From: Nannocystis pusilla | GTDB taxonomy: Bacteria; Myxococcota_A; Polyangia; Nannocystales; Nannocystaceae | Direction of reading: 5' to 3' | Assembly (NCBI RefSeq): GCF_026626665.1 | Contig: NZ_JAPNKE010000002.1 | Coordinates: 724,501 to 788,500 of the forward strand | Length of the DNA: 64,000 bases | Shown here: one piece after another, positions 56,795-64,000 of the stretch | Layout of the letters: every line of letters starts with the position of its first letter | How positions within the stretch are numbered: the first letter of the stretch is position 1 | The notes under the pieces: model-generated | The model's input: only the letters and a program-made list of their open reading frames with translations | Databases searched by the model: none | Told to the model about the DNA's origin: nothing | Program-made: the position numbers and the translations under genes

Positions 56795-59700
56795 ATGTCC
56801 GACGACCCGCGGAGCGTCCGCAACACGCCGCTCCGGATCGACCCGGAGCGGCTGGCGCACGCGCTGGCGCGGGCTGACCTGAAGGCCAGGTTGTTCGGCC
56901 CGCCGAACGAGTCGGAGCGGGTCGGGCGGTTCGCGGTGCTGCGCCGCGTCGGCGCCGGCGGCATGGGCGTGGTGTTCGCCGCCTACGACGAGCAGCTCGA
57001 CCGCCGGATCGCGCTCAAGCTGGTCCACCCCGGTCACCACGACCCGGCGGCCGCGGCCCGCAGCAAGCGCGAGGCGCAGGCGCTGGCCCGGCTGTCGCAC
57101 CCCAACGTGGTCCAGGTCTACGAGGTCGGCGAGGCCCGCGGGCACGTGTACATCGCCATGGAGTTCGTGCAGGGCGAGACGCTGCGGGCCTGGCAGCAGC
57201 GCGCGCCGCGGAGCTGGCGCGAGACGCTGGCGATGTACGTGCAGGCCGGGCGCGGCCTGGCGGCGGCTCACGCGGTCGGCCTGGTCCACCGCGACTTCAA
57301 GCCCGAGAACGTGCTGGTCGGCGACGACGGGCGCCCGCGCGTGGTCGACTTCGGGCTGGCCCGGGCCCGGCCTCCGGATGGCGCAGAGAACAGGTCCGAA
57401 GGGGAAGGTCCGAAAGAACAGGTCCGAATGGGCATGACCCCACGGGCAGGTCTGCGCGTCGAGGCGGCCGAGCTGACGGCCCCCGGCGCGGTGGTCGGCA
57501 CGCCGGCGTACATGGCCCCGGAGCAGCACGCGGGCGGGGAGGCCGACGCGCGCAGCGACGTGTTCTGCTTCTGCGTGGCGCTGCACGAGGCGCTGCACGG
57601 GGCGCGGCCGTTCGCCGGCGAGCGCCGCGAGGACGTGCACGCGGCGATCGTGGCGGGGGCGATCGCCCGCGGCCCGCGCGAGGTGCCGGCCTGGCTGCAG
57701 CGGGTGGTCGACCGCGGGCTGCAGGCCGACCCGGCCGCGCGCTGGCCGAGCATGGACGCGCTGCTGACCGCGCTGGGCCGCGACCCGACCCGCGTGCGCC
57801 GGCAGCTGGCGCTGGCGCTGGCGCTGCTGGCCGCGCTGGCCGGCGGCGGGGCGTGGGCCTGGCAGCGGCTCGAGCAGCGCCACGCCCGCGACGTCGAGGA
57901 GCAGCGGGCCCGCACGGCGGCGACCGCCGCCGACCTCGAGCGCACCCAGGCCGCCGAGGAGGCGCGCCGGCTGGCCGCGGCCGCCGGGCAGCACGCCGAC
58001 CCGGCCGTGCGGCTGCTGCTGGCGGTGGCGGCGGTGGCGACGGCGCGCGAGGGCGGCGAGGCGCCGCCGCTCGAGGTCGAGCAGGCGCTGCTCGACGCGC
58101 TCGACGGACCGCGCAGCGAGCTGTTCGCCCGGCCGGGCGCGGCGGTGGTCGACGCGCTGGCCGAGAGCGCCGACGGACGCTGGCTGGCCACCGGCGAGCG
58201 CGAGGGGGCGGTCGTGTTGTGGTCGACGGCGACGCCGCGGGCCCCGGTCGACATGGCTCTCGGGACAGGTAGCGTCCGCGGCCTGGCGTTCGCGCCGGAC
58301 GGGGCGGCGCTGGCGGTCGCGCGCGCCGGCGGTGCGCCGTGCGTCCATGCGCTGGGGCCGGCGGGGAAATTGGACGAGCCTGTCTGTTGGGACATGTCAC
58401 CGGCCGACCCACGCGACCTGGCGTGGAGCGCCCGCGGAGCGCTGGTGCTGCGCGACGGGGCGAGCGTGCACGTGCTGCGCCCGCAGCAACCGCCGCAGGC
58501 GATCGGCGAGCCGACGGTCGAGCTGCGCCGCGCGCTGTGGAGCCCCGACGGCGCCACGTTGCTGACGCTCGCGGGCGACGGGGCGCTGCAGCTGTGGCCC
58601 GAGGCCGGAGGTCCGGCGCGCGCGCTCAAGCTGCCGGCGCCGGCCGCCCGCGGGGCGACGGGGCTGCTGGCGGCCGAGTGGCGGGCCGACGGCGCGGAGA
58701 TCGTGGTCGCCCGCGCCGACCACACGGCGGCGATCGTGCAGGTCGACGGCGGGCCGGCGCAGCGGCTGTCCGGGCACAACGACGAGGTCTACGGGGCGGC
58801 GTTCCTGGCCGGCGGGCAGCAGGTCGTGACGGTCTCGCGCGACGGCAGCGCGCGGGTGTGGGAGCGCGACGGCAGCAGCGAGCGGATCGAGCTGCAAGGC
58901 CACGAGGAGGCGCTGCTCGGGGTCCAGATCGGGCCGGATCGCAACCTGCTCCTCGGGACACCCGCGGGCGGTGAGCTGTGGTTGTGGCAGCTCGACGTCC
59001 GCGGCCCGCCGCTGCGCCTGCGCGGCCACGCGGGCAGCGTGGTGGCGGCCCGCTTCTCGCACGACGGCGCGCGCGTGCTGTCGGCGTCGGTCGACGGCAG
59101 CGCGCGCCGCTGGCCGATCGCGGACGACCCATGGCTGCTCCGCGGGCACGCGGCGGGGATCGAACAGGCGGCGTTCCTGGCCGACGCGCGCACGGTGGTG
59201 ACGGCGGGCCTCGACGGGTCGGCGCGGGTGTGGCCGCGCGACGGGCGAGCCTCGGCGCGCCTCGGCGGCCACCGCGAGGGCGGCTCGGTCGCGCTGGCGC
59301 CGAGCCCCGACGGCGCGCGCCTGCTGACGGTCGGCAGCGACGGGCGGCTGCGCCTGTGGTCGCTGGCGGGGACCGAGCCTGTTCCTGAGGCCAGCTTCAC
59401 CGCGCCCCGCGGGGCGGCGTTCTACGACGCCCGCTGGAGCCCCGCCGGCGACGTCGCGGCGGTGGCGGGCGAGGACGGCCGCGTCCACCTGGTCCGCTTC
59501 CCCGCGATCGGCCCGCCCAGCCTCGACGAGGTGGCGGCCCACGCGGGGGCAGTGCGTGTCCTTCAGTTCATGTCCGATGGGACAGCCATCGCCAGCGCCG
59601 GGGACGACGGGCCGGTGCGGGTGACGCCGCTGCCGGGCTCGTCTGTCCGCAAGGCCAGCCTGCAGGGCCACGCCGGACCGGTCCGCGCCCTGGCGATCAG

Positions 59701-60277
59701 CGGCGACGGCGGCCGCCTGGCCAGCGCCGGCGACGACGCGGTGGCGCGGGTGTGGTCGCTGACGCACCCCGAGGCGGCGCCGATCGAGCTGCGCGGCCAC
59801 GCGGGCTCGATCGGGCAGATCCAGCTGCGCCCGGACGGCCGGACGGCGCTGACCGCGTCGACCGACGGGACCGCGTGCGAGTGGCCGCTCGACGGCGGCG
59901 AGCCGGTGTCGCTGCGTGGGCACACGGACGCGGTATGGGTCGCGGCGTACAGCCCCGACGGCGCCGCGATCCTCACGGCCTCGGCCGACGGGAGCGCCCG
60001 CCTGTGGTCGCGCCAGGGCGCAGGCTTCACGTCGCTGCGGCTGCCCCACACGCCCGCGGCCGGCCCCGGCGAGCCCGACCAGACGCTGTGGACCGGTGCT
60101 TTTTCGCCCGACGGGCTGCTGGTGGTGACCGCGGGCGCCGAAGGCCTGGCCCGCGTGTTCCCGGCGACGCTCGACGGCCGCCTCGCCGAGGCCTGCGCCC
60201 GCGCCGGCCGCGATCTGACGCCGGCGGAGTGGAGCCACCACTTCGGCGACCGGGCGTACGCACGGACATGTTCGTGA
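56795..60277 (+). CDS. Ser/Thr protein kinase with C-terminal WD40 propellers
   Basis: 1160 residues. Hanks-type kinase domain at about 48-325: GAGGMGVVF, catalytic Lys in RIALKLV, HRDFKPENVLV, DFGLARA, GTPAYMAPEQ. About 20 residues encoded by palindromic repeats (57389-57452) interrupt the activation loop between DFG and APE. One membrane helix lies near 337-360 (LALALALLAALAGGGAWAW), then a coiled segment and 14 or 15 WD40-like repeats (GHNDEVYGAAFLAGGQQVV, DGSARVW, GHAGSVVAARFSHDGARVL), enough for two seven-bladed propellers. Several more repeat copies lie in frame within blades (58250, 58378, 59378, 59556). The stop codon itself lies inside a further copy. Confidence 0.9.
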   Translation: MSDDPRSVRNTPLRIDPERLAHALARADLKARLFGPPNESERVGRFAVLRRVGAGGMGVVFAAYDEQLDRRIALKLVHPGHHDPAAAARSKREAQALARLSHPNVVQVYEVGEARGHVYIAMEFVQGETLRAWQQRAPRSWRETLAMYVQAGRGLAAAHAVGLVHRDFKPENVLVGDDGRPRVVDFGLARARPPDGAENRSEGEGPKEQVRMGMTPRAGLRVEAAELTAPGAVVGTPAYMAPEQHAGGEADARSDVFCFCVALHEALHGARPFAGERREDVHAAIVAGAIARGPREVPAWLQRVVDRGLQADPAARWPSMDALLTALGRDPTRVRRQLALALALLAALAGGGAWAWQRLEQRHARDVEEQRARTAATAADLERTQAAEEARRLAAAAGQHADPAVRLLLAVAAVATAREGGEAPPLEVEQALLDALDGPRSELFARPGAAVVDALAESADGRWLATGEREGAVVLWSTATPRAPVDMALGTGSVRGLAFAPDGAALAVARAGGAPCVHALGPAGKLDEPVCWDMSPADPRDLAWSARGALVLRDGASVHVLRPQQPPQAIGEPTVELRRALWSPDGATLLTLAGDGALQLWPEAGGPARALKLPAPAARGATGLLAAEWRADGAEIVVARADHTAAIVQVDGGPAQRLSGHNDEVYGAAFLAGGQQVVTVSRDGSARVWERDGSSERIELQGHEEALLGVQIGPDRNLLLGTPAGGELWLWQLDVRGPPLRLRGHAGSVVAARFSHDGARVLSASVDGSARRWPIADDPWLLRGHAAGIEQAAFLADARTVVTAGLDGSARVWPRDGRASARLGGHREGGSVALAPSPDGARLLTVGSDGRLRLWSLAGTEPVPEASFTAPRGAAFYDARWSPAGDVAAVAGEDGRVHLVRFPAIGPPSLDEVAAHAGAVRVLQFMSDGTAIASAGDDGPVRVTPLPGSSVRKASLQGHAGPVRALAISGDGGRLASAGDDAVARVWSLTHPEAAPIELRGHAGSIGQIQLRPDGRTALTASTDGTACEWPLDGGEPVSLRGHTDAVWVAAYSPDGAAILTASADGSARLWSRQGAGFTSLRLPHTPAAGPGEPDQTLWTGAFSPDGLLVVTAGAEGLARVFPATLDGRLAEACARAGRDLTPAEWSHHFGDRAYARTCS
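57389..57452 (+). repeat. Repeat array inside kinase activation loop
   Basis: Three arms of AACAGGTCCGAA / AAGGTCCGAA type followed by GGGCATGACCCCACGGGCAG, all in frame. Product runs from ENRSEGEG to MTPRAGLR. It lies between DFGLARA and GTPAYMAPEQ. Confidence 0.75.
58250..58399 (+). repeat. Two in-frame palindromic repeats in WD40 region
   Basis: GACATGGCTCTCGGGACAGG (58250-58270, read DMALGTG) and CCTGTCTGTTGGGACATGTC (58379-58398, read PVCWDMS). Both fall in loops between WD40-like blades. Confidence 0.6.
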
Positions 60278-60470
60278 GGACATGCGCCACGACATGGCGT
60301 ATGGGACAGGTCATACCGTGGGGCGCAGGCTCGTCGGCTGGCTTCCGGGACCGGATGTTTTGATGTGACCCATGGAACATGTCCTTAGGGTCATCGTAGG
60401 ATCTGCTCGCGGCCGGCCGTCCTTCGCTCCTGCCTGGATGGGCGTGTTCAGAGAGACATGTCCCCATTTC
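60264..60470. repeat. Palindromic repeats at and after the kinase stop codon
   Basis: GGACATGTTCGTGAGGACATG (arms GGACATG twice in direct order) contains the TGA of the WD40 kinase (60275-60277). Then GACATGGCGTATGGGACAGG (60291-60310), GGAACATGTCCTTAGGG near 60373, and GAGAGACATGTCCCC near 60452. Sequence between 60278 and 60484 holds no gene. Confidence 0.65.
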
Positions 60471-60484
60471 AAAAGAATTTGGGA

Positions 60485-61966
60485 TCATGACATTCGAGCG
60501 CGGTCCGGGTCGGCCAGGCGATCGCGGTAGCGGGCGAGCAGGTCGGCTTGATCTTCGATCCTGTAGGCCAGGTCGTCGTCGGACTGGGCGGTCTGGATGT
60601 CGAGCCAGGTGAACGGCGGCTCCGTCGCCGGCGTGTACGGGTGCAGCCGCTCCCACGCGTCGAGGGCGGTGCGGGCGGAGGGATCGCGGCTGCAGCGGAG
60701 GGCCGCGCGGCACTCGGCGGTGGCCTCGAGATCGTCGGACTCGGACAGCACGGCCCGCAGCTCGCGGCGGGTCCACGGCGCATCGATCGCGGCCAGCAAG
60801 GCCGCCGCCTCGCCGCGGTGCATGGGCACGCGCGAGCGCAGGGCGCGACGGAGCAGACCGAGAGCCGCGGGGGCGCGGAAGGCCAGCGCCAGCGTCAACA
60901 GTCGGGCGTCGGCGCGGTCGTCGAGGCCATCGAGCAGGGCGAGCACTGCGTCGACGTGGCACCGGTGCTCGAGCAGGAGCGCGGCGCAGGTGGCGAAGAT
61001 GTGCGGCTGCGGGATCTCGCCGCGCGGGTCGACGCGCTCGAGGCGGGCGAGCACGGCGTCGGCGTGGAGCTCGGGGCGCCAGCGCGGCTCGACGAGCTCG
61101 AGCGCGAGCGAGACCAGCCCGCTCGGGGAGCCTGCCAGCGCGGTCAGCAGCAGCGCGTCGAGGTCGTCCACGCGCAGCGCTGCGAGCCCCCGCAGGGCCA
61201 GGAGCGAGGTGTGGTGCTCGCGGCGGGCGAGGCCGTGATCGAGGCGTTCGCGGCGGAGCGCCAGGCACTGCCCGGCGCGCGCGTCGAGCTCGGCGAGCAG
61301 CGCGGGGTCGGTCGCCAGCTCGCGGGCCCACGGCCAGTCGCCGAGGCAGGCGGCGAGCCAGCAGCGGCGCGCGGGGTCGGCGAGCGCCCGGCACACGCGG
61401 TCGATGGCGTCGATGCTGCCGCGCAGCGCCGGCGAGAGGCGAAAGTAGACGCGGTGCTCGCCGCGGAGCAGCGCGCCGGCGTCCTGCAGGTCCTCGATGG
61501 CCAGGACCGCGAGCTCGAGCTCGGGACAGAGCGCGTGCAACCTGGCCTCGGGGACATCCGGCTCGCGCAGCGAGCGGAGGTGGCCGAGGTAGAAGTAAGA
61601 GTCGAAGTGCTCGGCGGTGTCGTCGACGAAGTCGACGTCGATGGCCTCGCCGGTGGCCTCGCAGGTGAGGCAGCAGCCGCGGCCGTGGAACAGGTAGTGC
61701 CACCCCGCGAGGCCGGGCACCTCGCCCTCGTCGTCGTCGACGGCCGACGAGTCGCCGCGCAGGCGCTCGCGCACGACCCTCAGCACCCAGTCCTGGCGGG
61801 CTTGATGCCGGGCCAGACCGATGAGCGTCCAGGTGTCCCACGGCGAGGGCAGGGCGCCGACGTCCGGGAGGCGCCGCAGCGCCGCGCCGAGGTCGGCGGG
61901 GACGGGGGCGTCGGCGAGCTCGGCGAGCGTGGTGAACAGGCGCGCGACGGCAGGAGCGAGCGACAC
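60485..61966 (-). CDS. Uncharacterised protein with HEAT-like C-terminal helices
   Basis: 493 residues, intact. N-terminal 130 residues include LPSPWDTWTLIGLARHQARQ, then GWHYLFHGRGCCLTCEATGEAIDVDFVDD, a strand-rich region with a CLTC pair. The rest is Leu/Ala-rich helices (about 250-460) of HEAT/ARM-like look. No signal peptide or membrane helix. A degenerate repeat copy at 61541-61559 gives DVPEAR in frame. The end TPATEPPFTWLDIQTAQSDDD is acidic. No family recognised; immunity or adaptor proteins of polymorphic systems can look alike, but no toxin gene is nearby. Confidence 0.65.
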   Translation of the reverse strand: MSLAPAVARLFTTLAELADAPVPADLGAALRRLPDVGALPSPWDTWTLIGLARHQARQDWVLRVVRERLRGDSSAVDDDEGEVPGLAGWHYLFHGRGCCLTCEATGEAIDVDFVDDTAEHFDSYFYLGHLRSLREPDVPEARLHALCPELELAVLAIEDLQDAGALLRGEHRVYFRLSPALRGSIDAIDRVCRALADPARRCWLAACLGDWPWARELATDPALLAELDARAGQCLALRRERLDHGLARREHHTSLLALRGLAALRVDDLDALLLTALAGSPSGLVSLALELVEPRWRPELHADAVLARLERVDPRGEIPQPHIFATCAALLLEHRCHVDAVLALLDGLDDRADARLLTLALAFRAPAALGLLRRALRSRVPMHRGEAAALLAAIDAPWTRRELRAVLSESDDLEATAECRAALRCSRDPSARTALDAWERLHPYTPATEPPFTWLDIQTAQSDDDLAYRIEDQADLLARYRDRLADPDRARMS

Positions 61967-62044
61967 GCGACGAGCATAACCCGCGCCCGGCCGGCGGTGT
62001 CGGTGTCACGGTGGACGGACAACTGGCGCGAGGTTGCGCGGCGA

Positions 62045-62977
62045 TCAGCGGGGCATGTCGCGTCGATCGAGGGCGGCGCGGTGATCGTGGCCGGGGAGCC
62101 AGGGCACCATGCTGACGCGGACGAACGCCTCGCCGAGGACGAACAGCTGGTTGTGCGGGGTGTTGGTGCCGGTGGCGGCGATGATGGCCCGGATCTGCGG
62201 GATCTCGATCACCTGCGCGCCGGAGGCGGCGGTGCGGGACAGCCAGTCGGCGTCGAGCGGCCAGGGGCGAGCGCGGGCGAGCTCCGCGTCGTCGAGGTCG
62301 GATGGCGCGGCGATGCGGCGGACGAACAGGGTCGCGGCGTGCGGGAGGTAGAGGTCGACGCCGGTCCGCGGCGCGGCGAGCCGGGCGATCCGGTCGTAGA
62401 CGGCGTGGAGCTGCGCGGCGAGCCTGGCGGCGAAGCCGTTGTAGTTGCGCACTTCGTGCAAGGAGCCGTCGGGCAGTCGGGTGCGCAGGATCGTAATGCT
62501 CGCATCGGCGGCGCAGACCGGTCGATGCGGCGCGGGGTTGCACTCGTCGAGGTAGCTGCGCATGCGCGCGACGCCGAGAGCCCGCACGTGCTCGATGTGG
62601 TCCCTGGCGGCCCACTCGAACACGCTGTAGCGGAAGAGGCCGCGGCGCTGCTCCGAGTCCCGGGTGAAGAGGACGGTGCCGTCGCGGTAGAGGGTGAAGG
62701 CGGGCACGCGGCCGAAAGGCCGGGTCGGGTCGCCGGCAGAGATGATGACGAAGGTCGGCTCGTGCTCGAGCTGGAGGAGCACGTCGTCCCGCGTGAGGGC
62801 CCAGGCCGGCTCGCTGTCGGGCAGCGAGAGGCGCGGGGGCTCGGGCGTGGGAGCGGGCGCGGGCGAGGAGGACACGCAAACAGGGGCCGGCGATGCTGCG
62901 GGCGTCGGCGGCTGCGTGGATGAGGAGCGCGTCACGCAGGCGCAGAGGCCGAGGGCGAGGAGCGGAAGGACTCGCAT
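62045..62977 (-). CDS. Lipoprotein of 310 residues
   Basis: ATG at 62977. Leader MRVLPLLALGLCAC with Cys after LCA, then a Pro/Ser/Ala linker of about 40 residues. The mature part contains PTFVIISAGDPTRPFGRVPAFTLYRDGTVLFT and NGFAARLAAQLHAVYDRIARL (given in parts), with Cys residues in LDECNPAPHRPVCAA. It reads like a beta-rich N-terminal and helical C-terminal protein. No family assigned. Divergent from the CD-NTase gene; I see no sign that it belongs to that system. Confidence 0.65.
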   Translation of the reverse strand: MRVLPLLALGLCACVTRSSSTQPPTPAASPAPVCVSSSPAPAPTPEPPRLSLPDSEPAWALTRDDVLLQLEHEPTFVIISAGDPTRPFGRVPAFTLYRDGTVLFTRDSEQRRGLFRYSVFEWAARDHIEHVRALGVARMRSYLDECNPAPHRPVCAADASITILRTRLPDGSLHEVRNYNGFAARLAAQLHAVYDRIARLAAPRTGVDLYLPHAATLFVRRIAAPSDLDDAELARARPWPLDADWLSRTAASGAQVIEIPQIRAIIAATGTNTPHNQLFVLGEAFVRVSMVPWLPGHDHRAALDRRDMPR

Positions 62978-63276
62978 TCGCGCGGGGGACACGCAGACGG
63001 CGAGGAGGTTCCGTGGGGTCCGGAGTCGCCGAGGTTGCCGGCCTCGGCCGTGGTGCGCCGACCGGAGTGGGGCGGCGAAGCGACCGAACATCGTTGCGAC
63101 GCGAACGGTCCGCTCTCCGGCGGCCACTACCACGAGTCCGGTCCCATGCTCGTCGCCGCGCTTCACTGCAGCACAAGCCGGGCGCGCGTCATCGTGATGC
63201 AACACAAGCGCCCGCGGGCAGGGCGGCGGTGATCGTCGAGAGCGGGGCCGGGCACCACACCTAAACCAGGAGAGTC

Positions 63277-64000
63277 ATGACGATCTTGCAGACGGAGTTC
63301 AACAAGTTCAACGACGCGATCCGGCTCGGCTGGGACAACGAGCAGGCCACGTTGAGGAGCGGCGCGACGCAGTGCTCGACCGGATCCGCGAGCGTCTCGA
63401 CGGCCCCAGCTTCAGTCACTTCAACCAGGGGAGCTACGAGCTGCGGACCGGCGTCAAGCCGGTGGACGGCGACTACGACATCGACGTCGGCCTGCGCTTC
63501 AACACGACGAAGGAGGAGTGGCCCGATCCCGTGGCGTTGAAGCAGAGGGTGGTCGACGCGCTGTCGGGGTACAAGGTCGAGCTCCGGCGCCCGTGCGTGA
63601 CGGTGTACTATCAACGGCGCAACGAGGCGCTCTACCACGTCGATCTCAACGTGTACGTGCCGGCCGGGACCGACGGGATGTTCCACCTCGCGGTCGGCAA
63701 GGTCGGAGACGCCGGGAAATTGAAGGAGTGGCGCTATACCGACCCGCTGGCCCTGAGCAAGGCGATCGACGCGACGTTCGCGGACGACGACCGCGAGCAG
63801 TGTCGCCGCGCGATCCGCTGCTTGAAGCGGTGGAAAGACCTGAAATTCTCCGCGGAGGGCGACGCGGCGCCGAAGGGGATCGGCCTGACGGCGGCGGCGC
63901 TGCAGTGGTTCGCGCCGAGCAAGGAGCGCGACGGTGTGGCCAATCGGGTCCACTACGATGACCTCAGGGCGTTGTCCGGGCTGGTGTCGACGATGCTGGC
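63277..64000 (+). CDS. CD-NTase (CBASS cyclic-oligonucleotide synthase), 3'-partial, one frame break
   Basis: Nucleotidyltransferase that in known CBASS systems makes a cyclic di- or trinucleotide second messenger after phage infection. ATG 63277 with CCAGGAG upstream. The N-terminus reads MTILQTEFNKFNDAIRLG; one G appears lost at 63356-63357, after which the frame resumes as RRDAVLDRIRERL. The catalytic core follows: QGSYELRTGVKP (GS motif), DGDYDIDVGLRF (the two metal-binding Asp) and ALYHVDLNVYVP (third Asp), then RRAIRCLKRWKDLKFS. About 240 residues are visible of a usual 300 or more. The sequence style resembles clade C/D-type CD-NTases. Effector and any ancillary genes lie beyond the window. 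Confidence 0.85.

Noticed and set aside
60485..62977. The two uncharacterised minus-strand genes as part of the CBASS locus
   Set aside because: They run away from the CD-NTase gene, one is a lipoprotein, and neither shows effector or HORMA/TRIP13-like motifs.

Overview
The window is very GC-rich and gene-dense. It encodes many lipoproteins with Thr/Gly/Ser-rich linkers after the lipobox, eukaryote-like Ser/Thr kinases (one with WD40 repeats), multi-PAS histidine kinases, ECF sigma factors, and DUF1592/DUF1552 and HEAT/cyclophilin proteins. This combination points to a myxobacterium, most likely of the Nannocystis/Plesiocystis type. That is inference from gene content; no rRNA or tRNA gene was seen.

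Layout. 1-2.4 kb: two lipoproteins likely to act on fungal-type beta-glucan (a TOS1-like protein and a GH128 hydrolase). 2.7-16 kb: a potassium-uptake block with trkH and a dapE-like peptidase on the minus strand, then divergently a 27-residue membrane peptide, kdpFABC, kdpDE, a beta-barrel porin and a 54-residue membrane protein. TCTTAAC boxes with 11-bp spacing stand before several of these genes. 16-24.4 kb: hypothetical proteins, a membrane-fused ECF sigma factor, lipoproteins, a Ser/Thr kinase and a DoxX/YCII pair. 24.7-33.6 kb: ankyrin protein, cupin-like protein, DUF1592 plus DUF1552 pair, MFS transporter, flavin amine oxidase. 33.7-40.6 kb: DUF4404, lipoproteins, HEAT-cyclophilin lipoprotein, transglutaminase-like membrane protein, hypothetical. 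40.7-44.1 kb: gluconokinase, glucose dehydrogenase-like SDR and GH15 hydrolase, together a plausible glucan/trehalose to gluconate-6-phosphate route. 44.2-53.9 kb: three histidine kinases, an EamA transporter and a lone receiver; two of the kinases and the receiver form a translationally coupled operon. 54-62 kb: M28 peptidase, ECF sigma factor, WD40 Ser/Thr kinase, two uncharacterised proteins. At the right edge starts a CD-NTase gene, the signature enzyme of a CBASS anti-phage locus, whose remaining genes lie outside the window.

Two overall features stand out. From about 20 kb onward a family of short palindromes of the form TGTCC-NNNN-GGACA is scattered both between genes and, in frame, inside coding sequences, where it repeatedly encodes a short peptide of the type xVPEDM. 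It even enters the activation loop of the WD40 kinase. Separately, single-base frame breaks affect most genes between 1 and 29.1 kb and the last gene at 63.36 kb, but none of the roughly 20 genes between; short-run base loss in the assembly is the likeliest cause. Coordinates of broken genes below span the whole reconstructed gene.
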